DNA of 64,000 nt from Pelagovum pacificum. GTDB lineage: Bacteria > Pseudomonadota > Alphaproteobacteria > Rhodobacterales > Rhodobacteraceae. Location: positions 2,918,501 to 2,982,500 of the forward strand of contig NZ_CP065915.1 of the NCBI RefSeq assembly GCF_016134045.1. Reading direction: 5' to 3'. The notes under the pieces were generated by a model. The model was not told where the DNA came from and made no database searches. It saw nothing but the letters and a program-made list of their open reading frames with translations. Both the position numbers and the translations under genes were made by a program. Positions 9,308 to 17,811 of the stretch are shown here, piece after piece (position 1 is the stretch's first letter; every line of letters begins with the position of its first letter).

Positions 9308-9323
9308 CCATCCACATGGATGG
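9308..9323. promoter_or_regulatory. Probable CopG operator (inverted repeat)
   Basis: CCATCCA-CA-TGGATGG is a perfect 7-bp inverted repeat with a two-base centre. A further half-site, TGGATG, follows at 9328-9333. It sits 10 bases upstream of the CopG start codon. Ribbon-helix-helix dimers bind such closely spaced half-sites, so autorepression is likely. Confidence 0.6.
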
Positions 9324-9513
9324 TATATGGATGATTTGACTGGCGCCACAAGACCGACTGTCGAGTTTGCTTCGAATTTCCTCAACACTCCTCCCGGAGT
9401 ACGTCTTCGGAAAGGTGTCTCATGGTCCGGGCACAGCGGTGCTCGAGCTCGGGATCGGCTCGATCCAGTAAGTTCTGATCGGGTCGGTATTGGTTCCCGC
9501 GGCATACTCTGCT

Positions 9514-9529
9514 CTCAAAGCGCTTTGAG
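9514..9529. promoter_or_regulatory. 16-bp perfect palindrome, LacI-type operator
   Basis: CTCAAAGCGCTTTGAG is perfectly self-complementary. The central AAGCGCTT with its CpG core is the form of LacI/GalR-family operators. It ends 23 bases before the start of the Ldh-family gene at 9553. No LacI-type gene is in the window. Confidence 0.5.
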
Positions 9530-9552
9530 GCACCAAGGGCGGAATAGCGGGC

Positions 9553-10569
9553 ATGAAACACCTTACGATAGACGAGCTGACAGGCCTTCTTACCCGGATC
9601 CTGGCGGCTCACGGCGCTGCACCTGGCGTGGCGGAGGTGCTGGCCCAACGCTGCGCCGCCTGTGAGCGGGACGGCGCAATCAGTCACGGTGTGTTCCGCA
9701 TCCCCGGCATCGCACGCACTCTGGCCGCCGGCGACGTCCATGGAGAGCTTCGCCACGAGGTAGAAGACCCTGCCCCGGGCGTGCTGCGCGCCGATGCGAA
9801 GGGCGGCTTTGCCCAGCCGGTCTTCGAGGCCCTGCGACCGCGCTTTGTCCAGAAGGTGCGCGACACCGGCATCGCGGTGCTTGCGATCCGGAACGCGCAT
9901 CACACCAGCGCGCTTTGGCCGGACGTGGAGCCGCTGGCGGAAGAGGGGATGATCGCGTTGGCAGCCGTCAATTGCTTTGCTTGCTCGCTTCCGTTCGGGG
10001 CGAAGAGCCCGGTGTTCGGAACAAATCCCTTCGGCTTTTCGGCACCACGGGCGGACGGGCCGCCGATCACCTTCGACATGGCGACGACAGCGATGTCGCA
10101 TGGCGACATCCAGCTGGCCGCGCGAGACGGACGGGCCGTGCCAGAGGAGACAGGCACCGGGCGGGATGGCCTGCCGACCACCGATCCTCAGGTGATCCTC
10201 GACGGCGGCGCACTGTTGCCGTTCGGCGGCCACAAGGGCGCGGCGATCAGCATGATGGTCGAGCTTCTGTGTGCCGGGCTCGGCGGCGGGGCACTATCTC
10301 TCGAGACCGGATCGAGCTCTCACGAGGGGGTGTTTCCGTCGATCACGGGTCTGACGGTGATAGCGATTGATAGCCGCCATTCTGCAGGCGGCTCGTTTGC
10401 ACAGCGCGCCGCGGACCTCGTTCATCTGATGGAGGATGCAGGCATCAGCCGACTGCCGGGACAGAAAAGGCATGACGCCCGCGCGACGGCAGCGGCGCAC
10501 GGCATTCCGTTGACCGACGAGACATGGTTAAGCCTCCTGGCCCTCGAAGACGGCCGCCGGGGCAGCTAG
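9553..10569 (+). CDS. Ldh-family oxidoreductase (imine reductase-like)
   Basis: A 338-residue enzyme of the malate/L-lactate/ureidoglycolate dehydrogenase fold, which uses NAD(P)H through an unusual non-Rossmann fold. SHG at 44-46, the conserved histidine pair in RNAHHTSAL (116-117) and GTNPFGFSAP (156-165) are family signatures. Homologues include delta-1-piperideine-2-carboxylate/pyrroline-2-carboxylate reductase, which would fit the amine-oxidising flavoenzymes in the next operon because those produce cyclic imines. That link is inference. The gene stands alone between the CopG regulator (divergent) and the GntR regulator. Confidence 0.8.
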   Translation: MKHLTIDELTGLLTRILAAHGAAPGVAEVLAQRCAACERDGAISHGVFRIPGIARTLAAGDVHGELRHEVEDPAPGVLRADAKGGFAQPVFEALRPRFVQKVRDTGIAVLAIRNAHHTSALWPDVEPLAEEGMIALAAVNCFACSLPFGAKSPVFGTNPFGFSAPRADGPPITFDMATTAMSHGDIQLAARDGRAVPEETGTGRDGLPTTDPQVILDGGALLPFGGHKGAAISMMVELLCAGLGGGALSLETGSSSHEGVFPSITGLTVIAIDSRHSAGGSFAQRAADLVHLMEDAGISRLPGQKRHDARATAAAHGIPLTDETWLSLLALEDGRRGS

Positions 10570-10651
10570 CACTTCAACGCCTTTGCCACAGGCCAAGTGA
10601 CGGCATCTGACGCAAGTCGTTCAAACGGGTGGAGTCTTGCCTCGAATTGCT

Positions 10652-10669
10652 GATATATCTATCGGATAG
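10652..10669. promoter_or_regulatory. GATATATC site before GntR gene
   Basis: A GATATATC palindrome at 10652-10659 runs into the inverted repeat CTATC-G-GATAG. It lies 39-56 bases before the chosen GntR start. AT-only stretches are rare in this DNA, and similar sites stand before four other operons of the cluster. Confidence 0.45.
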
Positions 10670-10707
10670 ACGTGGCGCGGGACGCCAAGGCAATCGACGG
10701 GTTCATC

Positions 10708-11442
10708 ATGAGTGACAGTGGGACAAAACGACAGACCGGCGCCGCGGCGGCCCGCAAGACGGGCAACCGACCTGCCCGCAACCCGTCGCTGACCGAAACA
10801 GTCTACCAGAAGCTGCGCTCGGACATCCTGTCCTGTCGACTTGAGCCGGGACAGGAAATCATCGAGGCCGAGCTCGCCGAACAGTTTCAGGTCTCGAAGA
10901 CCCCGGTGCGCGAAGCGCTTGCCACGCTGCGGCAGGAGCGGCTGGTGCGGACCTTCCCCCGCCGTGGCTACCAGATCGCACCGATCACTTTTGGCGACAT
11001 GAACGAGCTGTTCGATCTGCGCACCATCCTCGAGGCCGGCGCGGCAGAACTCGCCTGTGACCGGATCACCGATGACGAGCTGGACGAGCTGCGCGCGCTG
11101 GCGACCACCGATTACGACCAGGATGCCGAGCCGACGATTGAGGCCTTCATCGCCGCGAACCGGGAATTCCACCTCGGCATCGCACATGCCGCGCGCAACG
11201 AACGGCTGATGTCCTTTCTCACCCGCCAGATGTCCGAGCTTGAGCGTTTCTTCTATCTCGGTGCGCAGCTGCGGGACGTGAACAGCGAAACCAACACCGA
11301 GCATCTCGAGATCGTCGAGGCGCTGGCCCGTCGCGACCGGCAGGCCGCGCACGAATTGATGGTCAGGCACAACAATGCCACGCGACAGGGGCTGTTCCAG
11401 TCGCTCGCGACGTCGCACCAGATGGGCAAGATCGGCATCTGA
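10708..11442 (+). CDS. GntR/FCD-family transcriptional regulator
   Basis: A 244-residue regulator. The winged helix-turn-helix (about residues 28-92) contains LAEQFQVSKTPVREALATL, the typical GntR recognition region. An all-helical FCD effector domain follows (about 100-230), with the metal/effector residues in NREFHLGIAHAARNERL and TEHLEIVEALARRD. FCD proteins bind organic acids or amino acid derivatives. I prefer the ATG at 10708; a GTG at 10672 is possible but overlaps the palindromic site. It precedes the transport/catabolic operon and is isolated from it by a terminator, so it is the natural candidate regulator of the cluster. Confidence 0.85.
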   Translation: MSDSGTKRQTGAAAARKTGNRPARNPSLTETVYQKLRSDILSCRLEPGQEIIEAELAEQFQVSKTPVREALATLRQERLVRTFPRRGYQIAPITFGDMNELFDLRTILEAGAAELACDRITDDELDELRALATTDYDQDAEPTIEAFIAANREFHLGIAHAARNERLMSFLTRQMSELERFFYLGAQLRDVNSETNTEHLEIVEALARRDRQAAHELMVRHNNATRQGLFQSLATSHQMGKIGI

Positions 11443-11471
11443 CATCGCCGCCTCACGGCAACGACCAGACT

Positions 11472-11510
11472 AGGGCCCCGGCTGAGCAAGCCGGGGCCCT
11501 TTTGCTTTTC
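11472..11510 (+). terminator. Strong intrinsic terminator after GntR gene
   Basis: A perfect 12-bp stem (AGGGCCCCGGCT with its complement at 11489-11500), a five-base loop and the T-rich tail TTTGCTTTT. It ends the GntR transcript 30 bases after its stop codon. Confidence 0.9.
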
Positions 11511-11582
11511 AGGGTGCTGTTAGAGCACTCACGCCCACGCCGAACTGCCAGTAATTTACCCACCCCACGAATATTAGCATGA

Positions 11583-11636
11583 TTGACAGCGTGAAATATC
11601 AATTACAACATTACAGCAACTACACACGAGATATCT
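11583..11636 (+). promoter_or_regulatory. Probable promoter and operator of the large catabolic operon
   Basis: TTGACA at 11583-11588 matches the -35 consensus exactly; with 17-base spacing the -10 would be CAACAT (11606-11611), which is weak. The palindrome AGATATCT lies at 11629-11636, just after the expected start of transcription, and GAAATATC occurs at 11593-11600. This is where a repressor site would be expected. Confidence 0.5.
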
Positions 11637-11646
11637 GACTGTTCCC

Positions 11647-12537
11647 ATGACCCTGAAAACTGAAGCAACCCTGATCGTCCATGGCCCTCCCGGCAGCGCT
11701 CCGCCCGTGATGGCCGACGCCCTGCGACGTGCTCAGGCCGAAGTCCTGCCAGAGCATCCACCGCTGTCATTGCGCCCGATGGGGGACGATCCGGGCGTTG
11801 ACAGCATGGAGTTCATGGCCACCAAGACAGGTCAGACCGACCTTATCTCGACCTGCACCCCGGTCTTCATCCAAGCGCCACTTCTGCGGGGCATGGAGCT
11901 GACGCACCGCGACCTGACCCCTATCGCACGGCTGGTCGCCGATCGCTTCTTTCTGGTCGTCCGCACCGATTCGGGTTGGGACGACATCGGTGCCTTCCTT
12001 GATCATATCAGGGCGAATACCACCCGCACGGGCGGCTATTTTCTCGGCGGGATCAACCACCTTCTCTCCCTGGCCATAGCCGACCAGACAAAGGCCGATG
12101 TTGAGTTTATCGTCACCGAGAGCGAACCGGCCGTCTGGAACGCGATGATCGAAGGTCGCATCGACTGGGGTGTCGGCGTCGCCGCCGAGATACTCCCCCA
12201 CGTCGAGGCCGGCACGATGAAGGTCCTCGCAGTCTTCGATGAGAACCGCCGCCCGGCCTTTCCGAACACACCGACACTTGCCGAGGCCGGCGTCCCGGTG
12301 ACGTTCCAGCTGTGGCGCGGCCTGATGGCGCCCGGCGGCCTAAGCGAAGAGGCGCAGGCCGACTGGCACGAACACTTCGCGACCCTTCGCGATAGCGCGG
12401 CCTGGCGCGACTACCTGACGCGCAACGGCCAGGAGGACGCCTGGCTTCCCGGAGAGCCATTTCGCGATTTCCTGGAAGCAGAGTGGGATTGGTACGAGCG
12501 GCACCTCGGTCTCGCCGGACTGCTCCCGAATACCTGA
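11647..12537 (+). CDS. Bug/TctC-like binding protein lacking a signal peptide
   Basis: A 296-residue protein resembling the Bug family, the extracytoplasmic solute receptors of tripartite tricarboxylate transporters. Family-like stretches are DLTPIARLVADRFFLVV, WNAMIEGRIDWGVG and FPNTPTLAEAGVPV. Bug proteins normally carry a signal peptide; this one starts directly at the first strand and has no hydrophobic leader. No TctA/TctB membrane partners are in the window. It is the first gene of the operon, 36 bases before an ABC-type binding protein. It may be a cytoplasmic ligand binder or sensor. No in-frame upstream extension with a leader is evident. Confidence 0.7.
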   Translation: MTLKTEATLIVHGPPGSAPPVMADALRRAQAEVLPEHPPLSLRPMGDDPGVDSMEFMATKTGQTDLISTCTPVFIQAPLLRGMELTHRDLTPIARLVADRFFLVVRTDSGWDDIGAFLDHIRANTTRTGGYFLGGINHLLSLAIADQTKADVEFIVTESEPAVWNAMIEGRIDWGVGVAAEILPHVEAGTMKVLAVFDENRRPAFPNTPTLAEAGVPVTFQLWRGLMAPGGLSEEAQADWHEHFATLRDSAAWRDYLTRNGQEDAWLPGEPFRDFLEAEWDWYERHLGLAGLLPNT

Positions 12538-12573
12538 CGCCACCCCCGGACCCTGAGAGAAGGAACCTACGGA

Positions 12574-13455
12574 ATGTCGAAGACCATACTGATGACGACC
12601 GCGGCCGCGACCGCGGCACTGCTCGCGGCACCATTGCAGGCGCAGGATGACGCCAGCTCCGCGTTCGAAGAGGCGATAGGCGCACCGCAGCCGGTCACCA
12701 ACTACCCGGACCCCTGGCCCTTGCAGAACCTGATCGAGGACGGGGTCCTCACAGTCGGCACGACCGGGTCGTCCCCGCCGCGGACCTTCGTTGATCCGAA
12801 CTCCGGCGAGCTGACCGGTTCCTACGTCGAGCTGTTCGAGAAGTTGGCCGAAGACCTGGGTCTCGAGATCGAATTCGTCCAGTTGGACTGGGCCGGCATT
12901 CTGCCCGGCCTCGCCGCCAACCGGTTCGACCTGGCCTGTGATGGCGCCAGCTGGAACCCCGAGCGTCTCGGTTCCGATCAGTTCCTGATGACCTCGCCCA
13001 CCGGTCTGAACGCCACCGTGGGGATCACGACCTCCGACACCGGGCTGACCAGCTTCGACGACGTCGCCTCGGGCACGATCGGCGGCGTGCGCGGCGAGAT
13101 CTACTTCGAAGGCGCGCAGGAAGCCCTGCCCGACGCCGAGGCGGTCGACTTTCCGGGCCTTCAGGAATCCCTGCTCGGCCTTATGAACGGCCAGGCTGAA
13201 GTCATCGTGATGAACCTGTCGAACGCGCTGAGCGTGATGGAGGATTCGCCGATGGCCGAAGACCTTGTGCTGGTGGGCCCCGCGCTCGAGGTGTTTCCGC
13301 AGTCGCTGTGCGTCAACCCGAACGAGCCGGACCTGCTGGTCGCGGTAAACACGCTGCTCGGCAACTACCGCGCGGACGGGACGCTATCGGAATTGATCGG
13401 CAAGTACGCAACGTCGACCGCGGAAGTCGATCTCCTGAACCGCATCGGCTACTGA
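12574..13455 (+). CDS. Polar amino acid ABC transporter binding protein (system 1)
   Basis: A 293-residue periplasmic solute-binding protein of the family-3 (SBP_bac_3) type. The signal peptide ends near AAPLQA/QDD (about residue 23). The mature part carries GVLTVGTTGSSPPRTFVD and ELFEKLAEDLGLEIEFVQLDW, typical first-lobe motifs, and ends in a short C-terminal helix. It delivers substrate to the permeases encoded directly downstream. Two further family-3 proteins of the same cluster are clearly different in sequence, so the ligands probably differ. Confidence 0.88.
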   Translation: MSKTILMTTAAATAALLAAPLQAQDDASSAFEEAIGAPQPVTNYPDPWPLQNLIEDGVLTVGTTGSSPPRTFVDPNSGELTGSYVELFEKLAEDLGLEIEFVQLDWAGILPGLAANRFDLACDGASWNPERLGSDQFLMTSPTGLNATVGITTSDTGLTSFDDVASGTIGGVRGEIYFEGAQEALPDAEAVDFPGLQESLLGLMNGQAEVIVMNLSNALSVMEDSPMAEDLVLVGPALEVFPQSLCVNPNEPDLLVAVNTLLGNYRADGTLSELIGKYATSTAEVDLLNRIGY

Positions 13456-13467
13456 TCGACGTCGGCC

Positions 13468-14127
13468 TTGGACTTCAGTTCCATACCACAGGCGATGCCA
13501 GCGCTCCTCAAGGGGGCGCTGGTGACGCTGCAACTGACGGGTGCAGCGCTTCTGCTCGCGACTCCACTCGGTGTCGTGCTCGCCCTGCTTCGCAGCGCGC
13601 CCTCGGCAACGGTCCGGGGCACGGTCGCGGGACTGAGCTGGATCTTCCGGGGCATTCCCCCGCTCCTCTTGTTGTTCTTCTCGTTCTTCGGTCTGCCAAT
13701 CCTCGGCCTGACCCTGGATCCGATGGCGGCCGCGATCCTCGCGATGACCGCCTACACCTCCTTCTATTTCGCAGAGGCGTTCGCCTCGGGTTTGCGGAGC
13801 GTGCCGCCGGGACAATGGCAGGCCGCCGCGGCTCTCGGGCTGTCGCCCGGGCGGACGCTGATCCGTATCATCCTGCCGCAGACCATCCCCGCCGCGCTGC
13901 CGCCTTACATCTCGCATGCAACCGAAGTGCTGAAGGGCACAGCGCTGGCCGCCGCCGTCGCAGTGCCCGAACTGACCTCCGCCGCGCGAAAGGTCTTCGT
14001 CGTCAACTACCGTCCCCTCGAGGTGCTGATCGTCGCCGCGGCAATCTACGCGGTGATGGATGGCCTTCTCGTTGTGCTTCAGATCATGGGCGAGCGCTGG
14101 TCCGCGCGTCGCCGTGGACGGGGATGA
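13468..14127 (+). CDS. Amino acid ABC permease (system 1, first)
   Basis: A 219-residue inner-membrane permease of the HisMQ type with about five transmembrane helices. The cytoplasmic EAA-like loop is AAALGLSPGRTLIRIILPQ. The start is probably a TTG at 13468, which gives the usual short N-terminus (MDFSSIPQ) 12 bases after the binding-protein gene; an internal ATG at 13495 is the alternative. It pairs with the following permease. Confidence 0.85.
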   Translation: MDFSSIPQAMPALLKGALVTLQLTGAALLLATPLGVVLALLRSAPSATVRGTVAGLSWIFRGIPPLLLLFFSFFGLPILGLTLDPMAAAILAMTAYTSFYFAEAFASGLRSVPPGQWQAAAALGLSPGRTLIRIILPQTIPAALPPYISHATEVLKGTALAAAVAVPELTSAARKVFVVNYRPLEVLIVAAAIYAVMDGLLVVLQIMGERWSARRRGRG

Positions 14128-14131
14128 TCCG

Positions 14132-14794
14132 ATGACATGGTCGATCATAGAACCCTATCTGCCCGACCTCTGGGAGGGCTTCGTCACGACCATCTGGCTG
14201 TCGGTGCTGACGCTGGGCGCTGCAACGCCGATCGCATTGGCAATTGCGCTGGCGCGCCACCTTGGGCCGCGTTGGCTGTCGGTAGTGCTGGGCATCTTCG
14301 TGAACCTTGTCCGGCTACTGCCAGCACTGATCGTGCTGTACCTCGTGTTCTACGGCTCACCGCAACTGGGCGTCCGGTTTCAGCCGCTCACAGCGGCAGC
14401 GATCGGGCTGATCGCGATGGGCGCGGCCTACATGAGCGAGGATATCCGCGGCGGCCTGGCCGCCGTGCCACAGGGGCCGCTGACCGCCGCCGCCGCGATC
14501 GGCCTGTCCCGCACCCACACGATCCGGCGCATCCTGCTGCCGATCGCCCTGCCGCTGACGATCCCACCCTACATGACCCGCGCGATCATCATGGTGAAAG
14601 GCACGTCGCTGGCGTCGCTCGTTTCGGTCTCGGACCTGACGGCCGAGGCGACGAGAGCCTCTTCGATCACGTACCAGCCCTATGCCTTCGTGGTGATCGC
14701 AGGGGCGCTCTACCTCGCCATCAACGGGGTGCTCGCCATCGTCCAGATCCTGGCCGAGCGGCACTTCCGGCGTCGCTATAGAATGGCTTTGTGA
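14132..14794 (+). CDS. Amino acid ABC permease (system 1, second)
   Basis: A 220-residue HisMQ-type permease with about five transmembrane helices and the ATPase-contact loop AAAIGLSRTHTIRRILLP. It starts at the ATG at 14132, four bases after the first permease, and its stop abuts the ATPase start codon (14795). Together they form a heterodimeric pore. Confidence 0.87.
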   Translation: MTWSIIEPYLPDLWEGFVTTIWLSVLTLGAATPIALAIALARHLGPRWLSVVLGIFVNLVRLLPALIVLYLVFYGSPQLGVRFQPLTAAAIGLIAMGAAYMSEDIRGGLAAVPQGPLTAAAAIGLSRTHTIRRILLPIALPLTIPPYMTRAIIMVKGTSLASLVSVSDLTAEATRASSITYQPYAFVVIAGALYLAINGVLAIVQILAERHFRRRYRMAL

Positions 14795-15571
14795 ATGCCC
14801 CAACAGATGATCTCCGCCCGCAATCTCGTGAAACGGTTCGGCGACTTCACCGCGCTGGACGATGTCTCGATAGACGTTCCCGAGGGGCGAGTCTGTGCCG
14901 TGATCGGCGCGTCCGGGTCGGGCAAGTCGACACTTTTGCGCTGCATTAACCAGCTGGAGCCGACCGAGTCGGGCGAAGTCCTGGTCGACGGCAAGCGGAT
15001 CGGCTGGACCGAAGGCCGCAACGGCCCGCACCGCGCGAGCGAGCGCGACCTGCGACTCCAGCGCGCTGACATCGGGATGGTGTTCCAGCATTTCAATCTC
15101 TTCCCGCATTTCAGCGTGATGCAAAACCTGATCGAGGCCCCGATGGCCGTTCGCGGCCTGTCCCGCGCAGAAGCGCGCGAGCGCGCCTCCAATCTGCTGG
15201 CAGAGGTTGGGCTGGAAGGGCGCGAGGATGCCTTTCCTTCCGAGCTCTCAGGCGGTCAGCAGCAGCGCGTCGCGATCGCGCGGGCACTGTGCATGGAACC
15301 CAAGGTGATGCTGTTCGACGAACCGACCTCCGCACTCGACCCCGAGCTGGTGGGCGAGGTGCTGCGGGTCATGGAACGGCTGGTGAAGAAAGGAATGACC
15401 ATGATGGTCGTGACTCACGAGATGGACTTTGCGCGTGACGCCGCCGACCGGATCGTCTTTTTCGACCAGGGCAAGATCGTGGAAAGCGGCTCGCCGGGCC
15501 AGGTTCTCGACTCGCCCGAGCACCCCCGAACGCAGGCTTTCCTCAGCCGCCTTCTGCGAGTGCGGACATGA
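14795..15571 (+). CDS. Amino acid ABC transporter ATPase (system 1)
   Basis: A 258-residue ATP-binding subunit. Walker A is GASGSGKST (residues 34-42), the Q-loop is in [12 protein letters not shown], the ABC signature is LSGGQQQR, Walker B is [12 protein letters not shown] and the switch histidine is in VTHEMDF. A short insertion [14 protein letters not shown] after the first strand is shared with the fused ATPase at 37387-38916. Its stop overlaps the oxidoreductase start by ATGA, which ties transport to catabolism. Confidence 0.92.
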   Translation: MPQQMISARNLVKRFGDFTALDDVSIDVPEGRVCAVIGASGSGKSTLLRCINQLEPTESGEVLVDGKRIGWTEGRNGPHRASERDLRLQRADIGMVFQHFNLFPHFSVMQNLIEAPMAVRGLSRAEARERASNLLAEVGLEGREDAFPSELSGGQQQRVAIARALCMEPKVMLFDEPTSALDPELVGEVLRVMERLVKKGMTMMVVTHEMDFARDAADRIVFFDQGKIVESGSPGQVLDSPEHPRTQAFLSRLLRVRT

Positions 15572-17811
15572 CCGGTGCCATCCTGACCCCGGACGAGCGT
15601 CGCACGCTCGAGGCGCTGCACGATCGCCTTTTCCCCACGTCGGACCCGACCGAGACAACGGCCGCGCAGATCGGCACGGTCGCCTATGTCGAGTCGGCGC
15701 TCGGCGATGCCTACGCGAGGCATGCGCCGCTGTATCGCCAGACCCTCGCTGCGCTCGACCAGAGCGCGAGTGGCAATTTCGCGGAGCTGCCCGCGGCCGA
15801 GAAGGACCGGCTGATCGCACTGCTCGAGGCGGACGAGCTTCCAGGACTGCCAACACCCGACGGACACAGCGCCTTCGACTTGGTCTGGCGGCACCTGCGT
15901 GAAGGGCTGTTTTCTGACCCGGCCCACGGCGGCAATCACGGGATGGCCGGCTGGGACGAAATCGGCTTTCCCGGCGCCCAATTCGGCTACACCGAGGCGG
16001 AACAGACGTTCGGCCGGCCGGTGACACGCAAGCCGCAGCCGATGGCCGAACTGTCGCGGGACGCCCGGCTCGACTCTGCACCACCGACACAACCGGCCGG
16101 AGCGCCGATCGAGGAGGCCGACGTCGTCATCATCGGCGGCGGCTTCACTGGCAGCTTCATGGCGCATCGGCTGGTGAAGTCGGGCCTGAAGGTCGTCATC
16201 CTCGAAGCCGGTTCGCCCCGGCACGGCCGCGAACACGCGATGGACGAGCTTTCGGCGACCGCATTCCGCAATGAGGGCGGCGCCGAGAAGTTCAACTCCG
16301 AGGTCCCGACCTGGCGGCTATCGCCGGACACGCCAGCGCGTCCCGCCTCGATGAGCCAAGGGCTCGAGACCCGCCTCGGCGGCAACTCCGTCGCCTGGGG
16401 CGCCGTGGCGATGCGCTTTTACGAAGATGATTTCGAGGTCCGCTCGAAAACCGTCGCCCGCTACGGCGAAGACCGGATCCCCGAGGGCGCCGCGCTGGCC
16501 GACTGGCCACTGTCCTATGCCGACCTCGCGCCCTACTACGACGCGGCGGAGGACCTCTTGGGCGTCAGTGGCCATGCCGGGGGCAGCCGCGACGCGGGAC
16601 GCAACCGGGGCAACCCGTTCGAGGGGCCACGCTCGAAACCCTACGACATGCCGGCGCTTCGGCGTTCGGGTCTCGGGGCGAAGTTCGCGGAGGCCGCCGA
16701 GGGGCTCGGCTATCATCCGTTTCCGCTGCCGGCCGCTATCCTCACCGCGCCCTACAAGGGGCGGCATGCCTGCACCTACTGCAGCTTCTGCTCGCGTTTC
16801 GGCTGTCACGTCGACGCCAAGGCCTCGGCCCAGAACACGGTCCTGCCCGAGGCGATGGCCTCCGGCCTGCTGACTATCGTGACCGGCGCCCGGGTGACCG
16901 AGATCGTCACCGAGAACGGCCGGGCCATCGGCGCCCGCTACCTTGATGCCCGGGGGCAGGACCATATCCAGCGCGGCCAGCAGGTGATCCTTGCGACCTA
17001 TGCTTTCGAGAACGTGCGCCTGCTGCTGCTGTCGCGGGACGCAGAGCATCCGGACGGACTTGGCAACAACCGCGGCCAGGTCGGACGCTATTACATGACC
17101 CGCCAGCAGCCGTCGGTCTTCGCACAGTTCGAGGGCACACCGATCAACCGCTTCATCGGACCGACGGCCCAGGCGCAGGCGATCGCGGATCTGTCGTGCG
17201 ATCACTTCGACCACGGCGACCTCGACTTCATCCGGGGCGGTCGGATCGCTGTGTTCAATCAGTTCCTGCCGATCGAGGCCTCGGCCGTCCTGCCTCCGGA
17301 CGTGCCCCGCTGGGGCCGCGCGTGGCGCGAGTTCTTCACCAGAAACTACAACTCGATCTCCATGCTTTTCATCGACCCGGAGATCCTGCCAAGCGACAAC
17401 AATCGACTGGATCTGGACGACACTCGGACCGACGACCTTGGCCGTCCCGTGGTCAGGATCACCTTCGACATCGGCGAGAACGAGAAGAAAATGATCCCGT
17501 GGCTGCAGGACCGCGCGGAAGAAATCGCGACCAAGATGGGAGCGACCCGGACCTGGCGCCGTCCGGCGCTGACCGGGCCAATCTCGACCCACGACACCGG
17601 CGGAACGCGGATGGGTCACACCGCAGACGGCTCGGTCACCGACGGATTCGGGCGGGTTCACGACACGCCGGGCCTCACGGTCGTCGGCGGGTCGTCCTTC
17701 GTGTCGCTGCCGCCGGTTAACCCTGCGCTGACCATTCTGGCGCTGTCGTTGCGCGCAGCTGATGCGATCGTCGAGGACCTCGCCAAGCACCGCATGGAGG
17801 AGACGACATGA
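15568..17811 (+). CDS. GMC oxidoreductase fused to gluconate dehydrogenase subunit 3 domain
   Basis: A 747-residue fusion. Residues 1-165 resemble the small subunit 3 of gluconate 2-dehydrogenase ([20 protein letters not shown]), normally a separate, often exported, polypeptide. Residues from about 185 form the FAD-binding GMC large subunit: [10 protein letters not shown] for [13 protein letters not shown], a cysteine cluster [12 protein letters not shown] that may hold an iron-sulphur cluster as in FAD glucose dehydrogenases, and the catalytic pair His675 ([10 protein letters not shown]) and Asn718 (PPVNPA). I see no Tat or Sec signal, so it appears cytoplasmic. It should oxidise an alcohol or hydroxy group of the imported compound. 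Overlapping starts on both sides show tight coupling. Confidence 0.85.
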   Translation: MTGAILTPDERRTLEALHDRLFPTSDPTETTAAQIGTVAYVESALGDAYARHAPLYRQTLAALDQSASGNFAELPAAEKDRLIALLEADELPGLPTPDGHSAFDLVWRHLREGLFSDPAHGGNHGMAGWDEIGFPGAQFGYTEAEQTFGRPVTRKPQPMAELSRDARLDSAPPTQPAGAPIEEADVVIIGGGFTGSFMAHRLVKSGLKVVILEAGSPRHGREHAMDELSATAFRNEGGAEKFNSEVPTWRLSPDTPARPASMSQGLETRLGGNSVAWGAVAMRFYEDDFEVRSKTVARYGEDRIPEGAALADWPLSYADLAPYYDAAEDLLGVSGHAGGSRDAGRNRGNPFEGPRSKPYDMPALRRSGLGAKFAEAAEGLGYHPFPLPAAILTAPYKGRHACTYCSFCSRFGCHVDAKASAQNTVLPEAMASGLLTIVTGARVTEIVTENGRAIGARYLDARGQDHIQRGQQVILATYAFENVRLLLLSRDAEHPDGLGNNRGQVGRYYMTRQQPSVFAQFEGTPINRFIGPTAQAQAIADLSCDHFDHGDLDFIRGGRIAVFNQFLPIEASAVLPPDVPRWGRAWREFFTRNYNSISMLFIDPEILPSDNNRLDLDDTRTDDLGRPVVRITFDIGENEKKMIPWLQDRAEEIATKMGATRTWRRPALTGPISTHDTGGTRMGHTADGSVTDGFGRVHDTPGLTVVGGSSFVSLPPVNPALTILALSLRAADAIVEDLAKHRMEETT

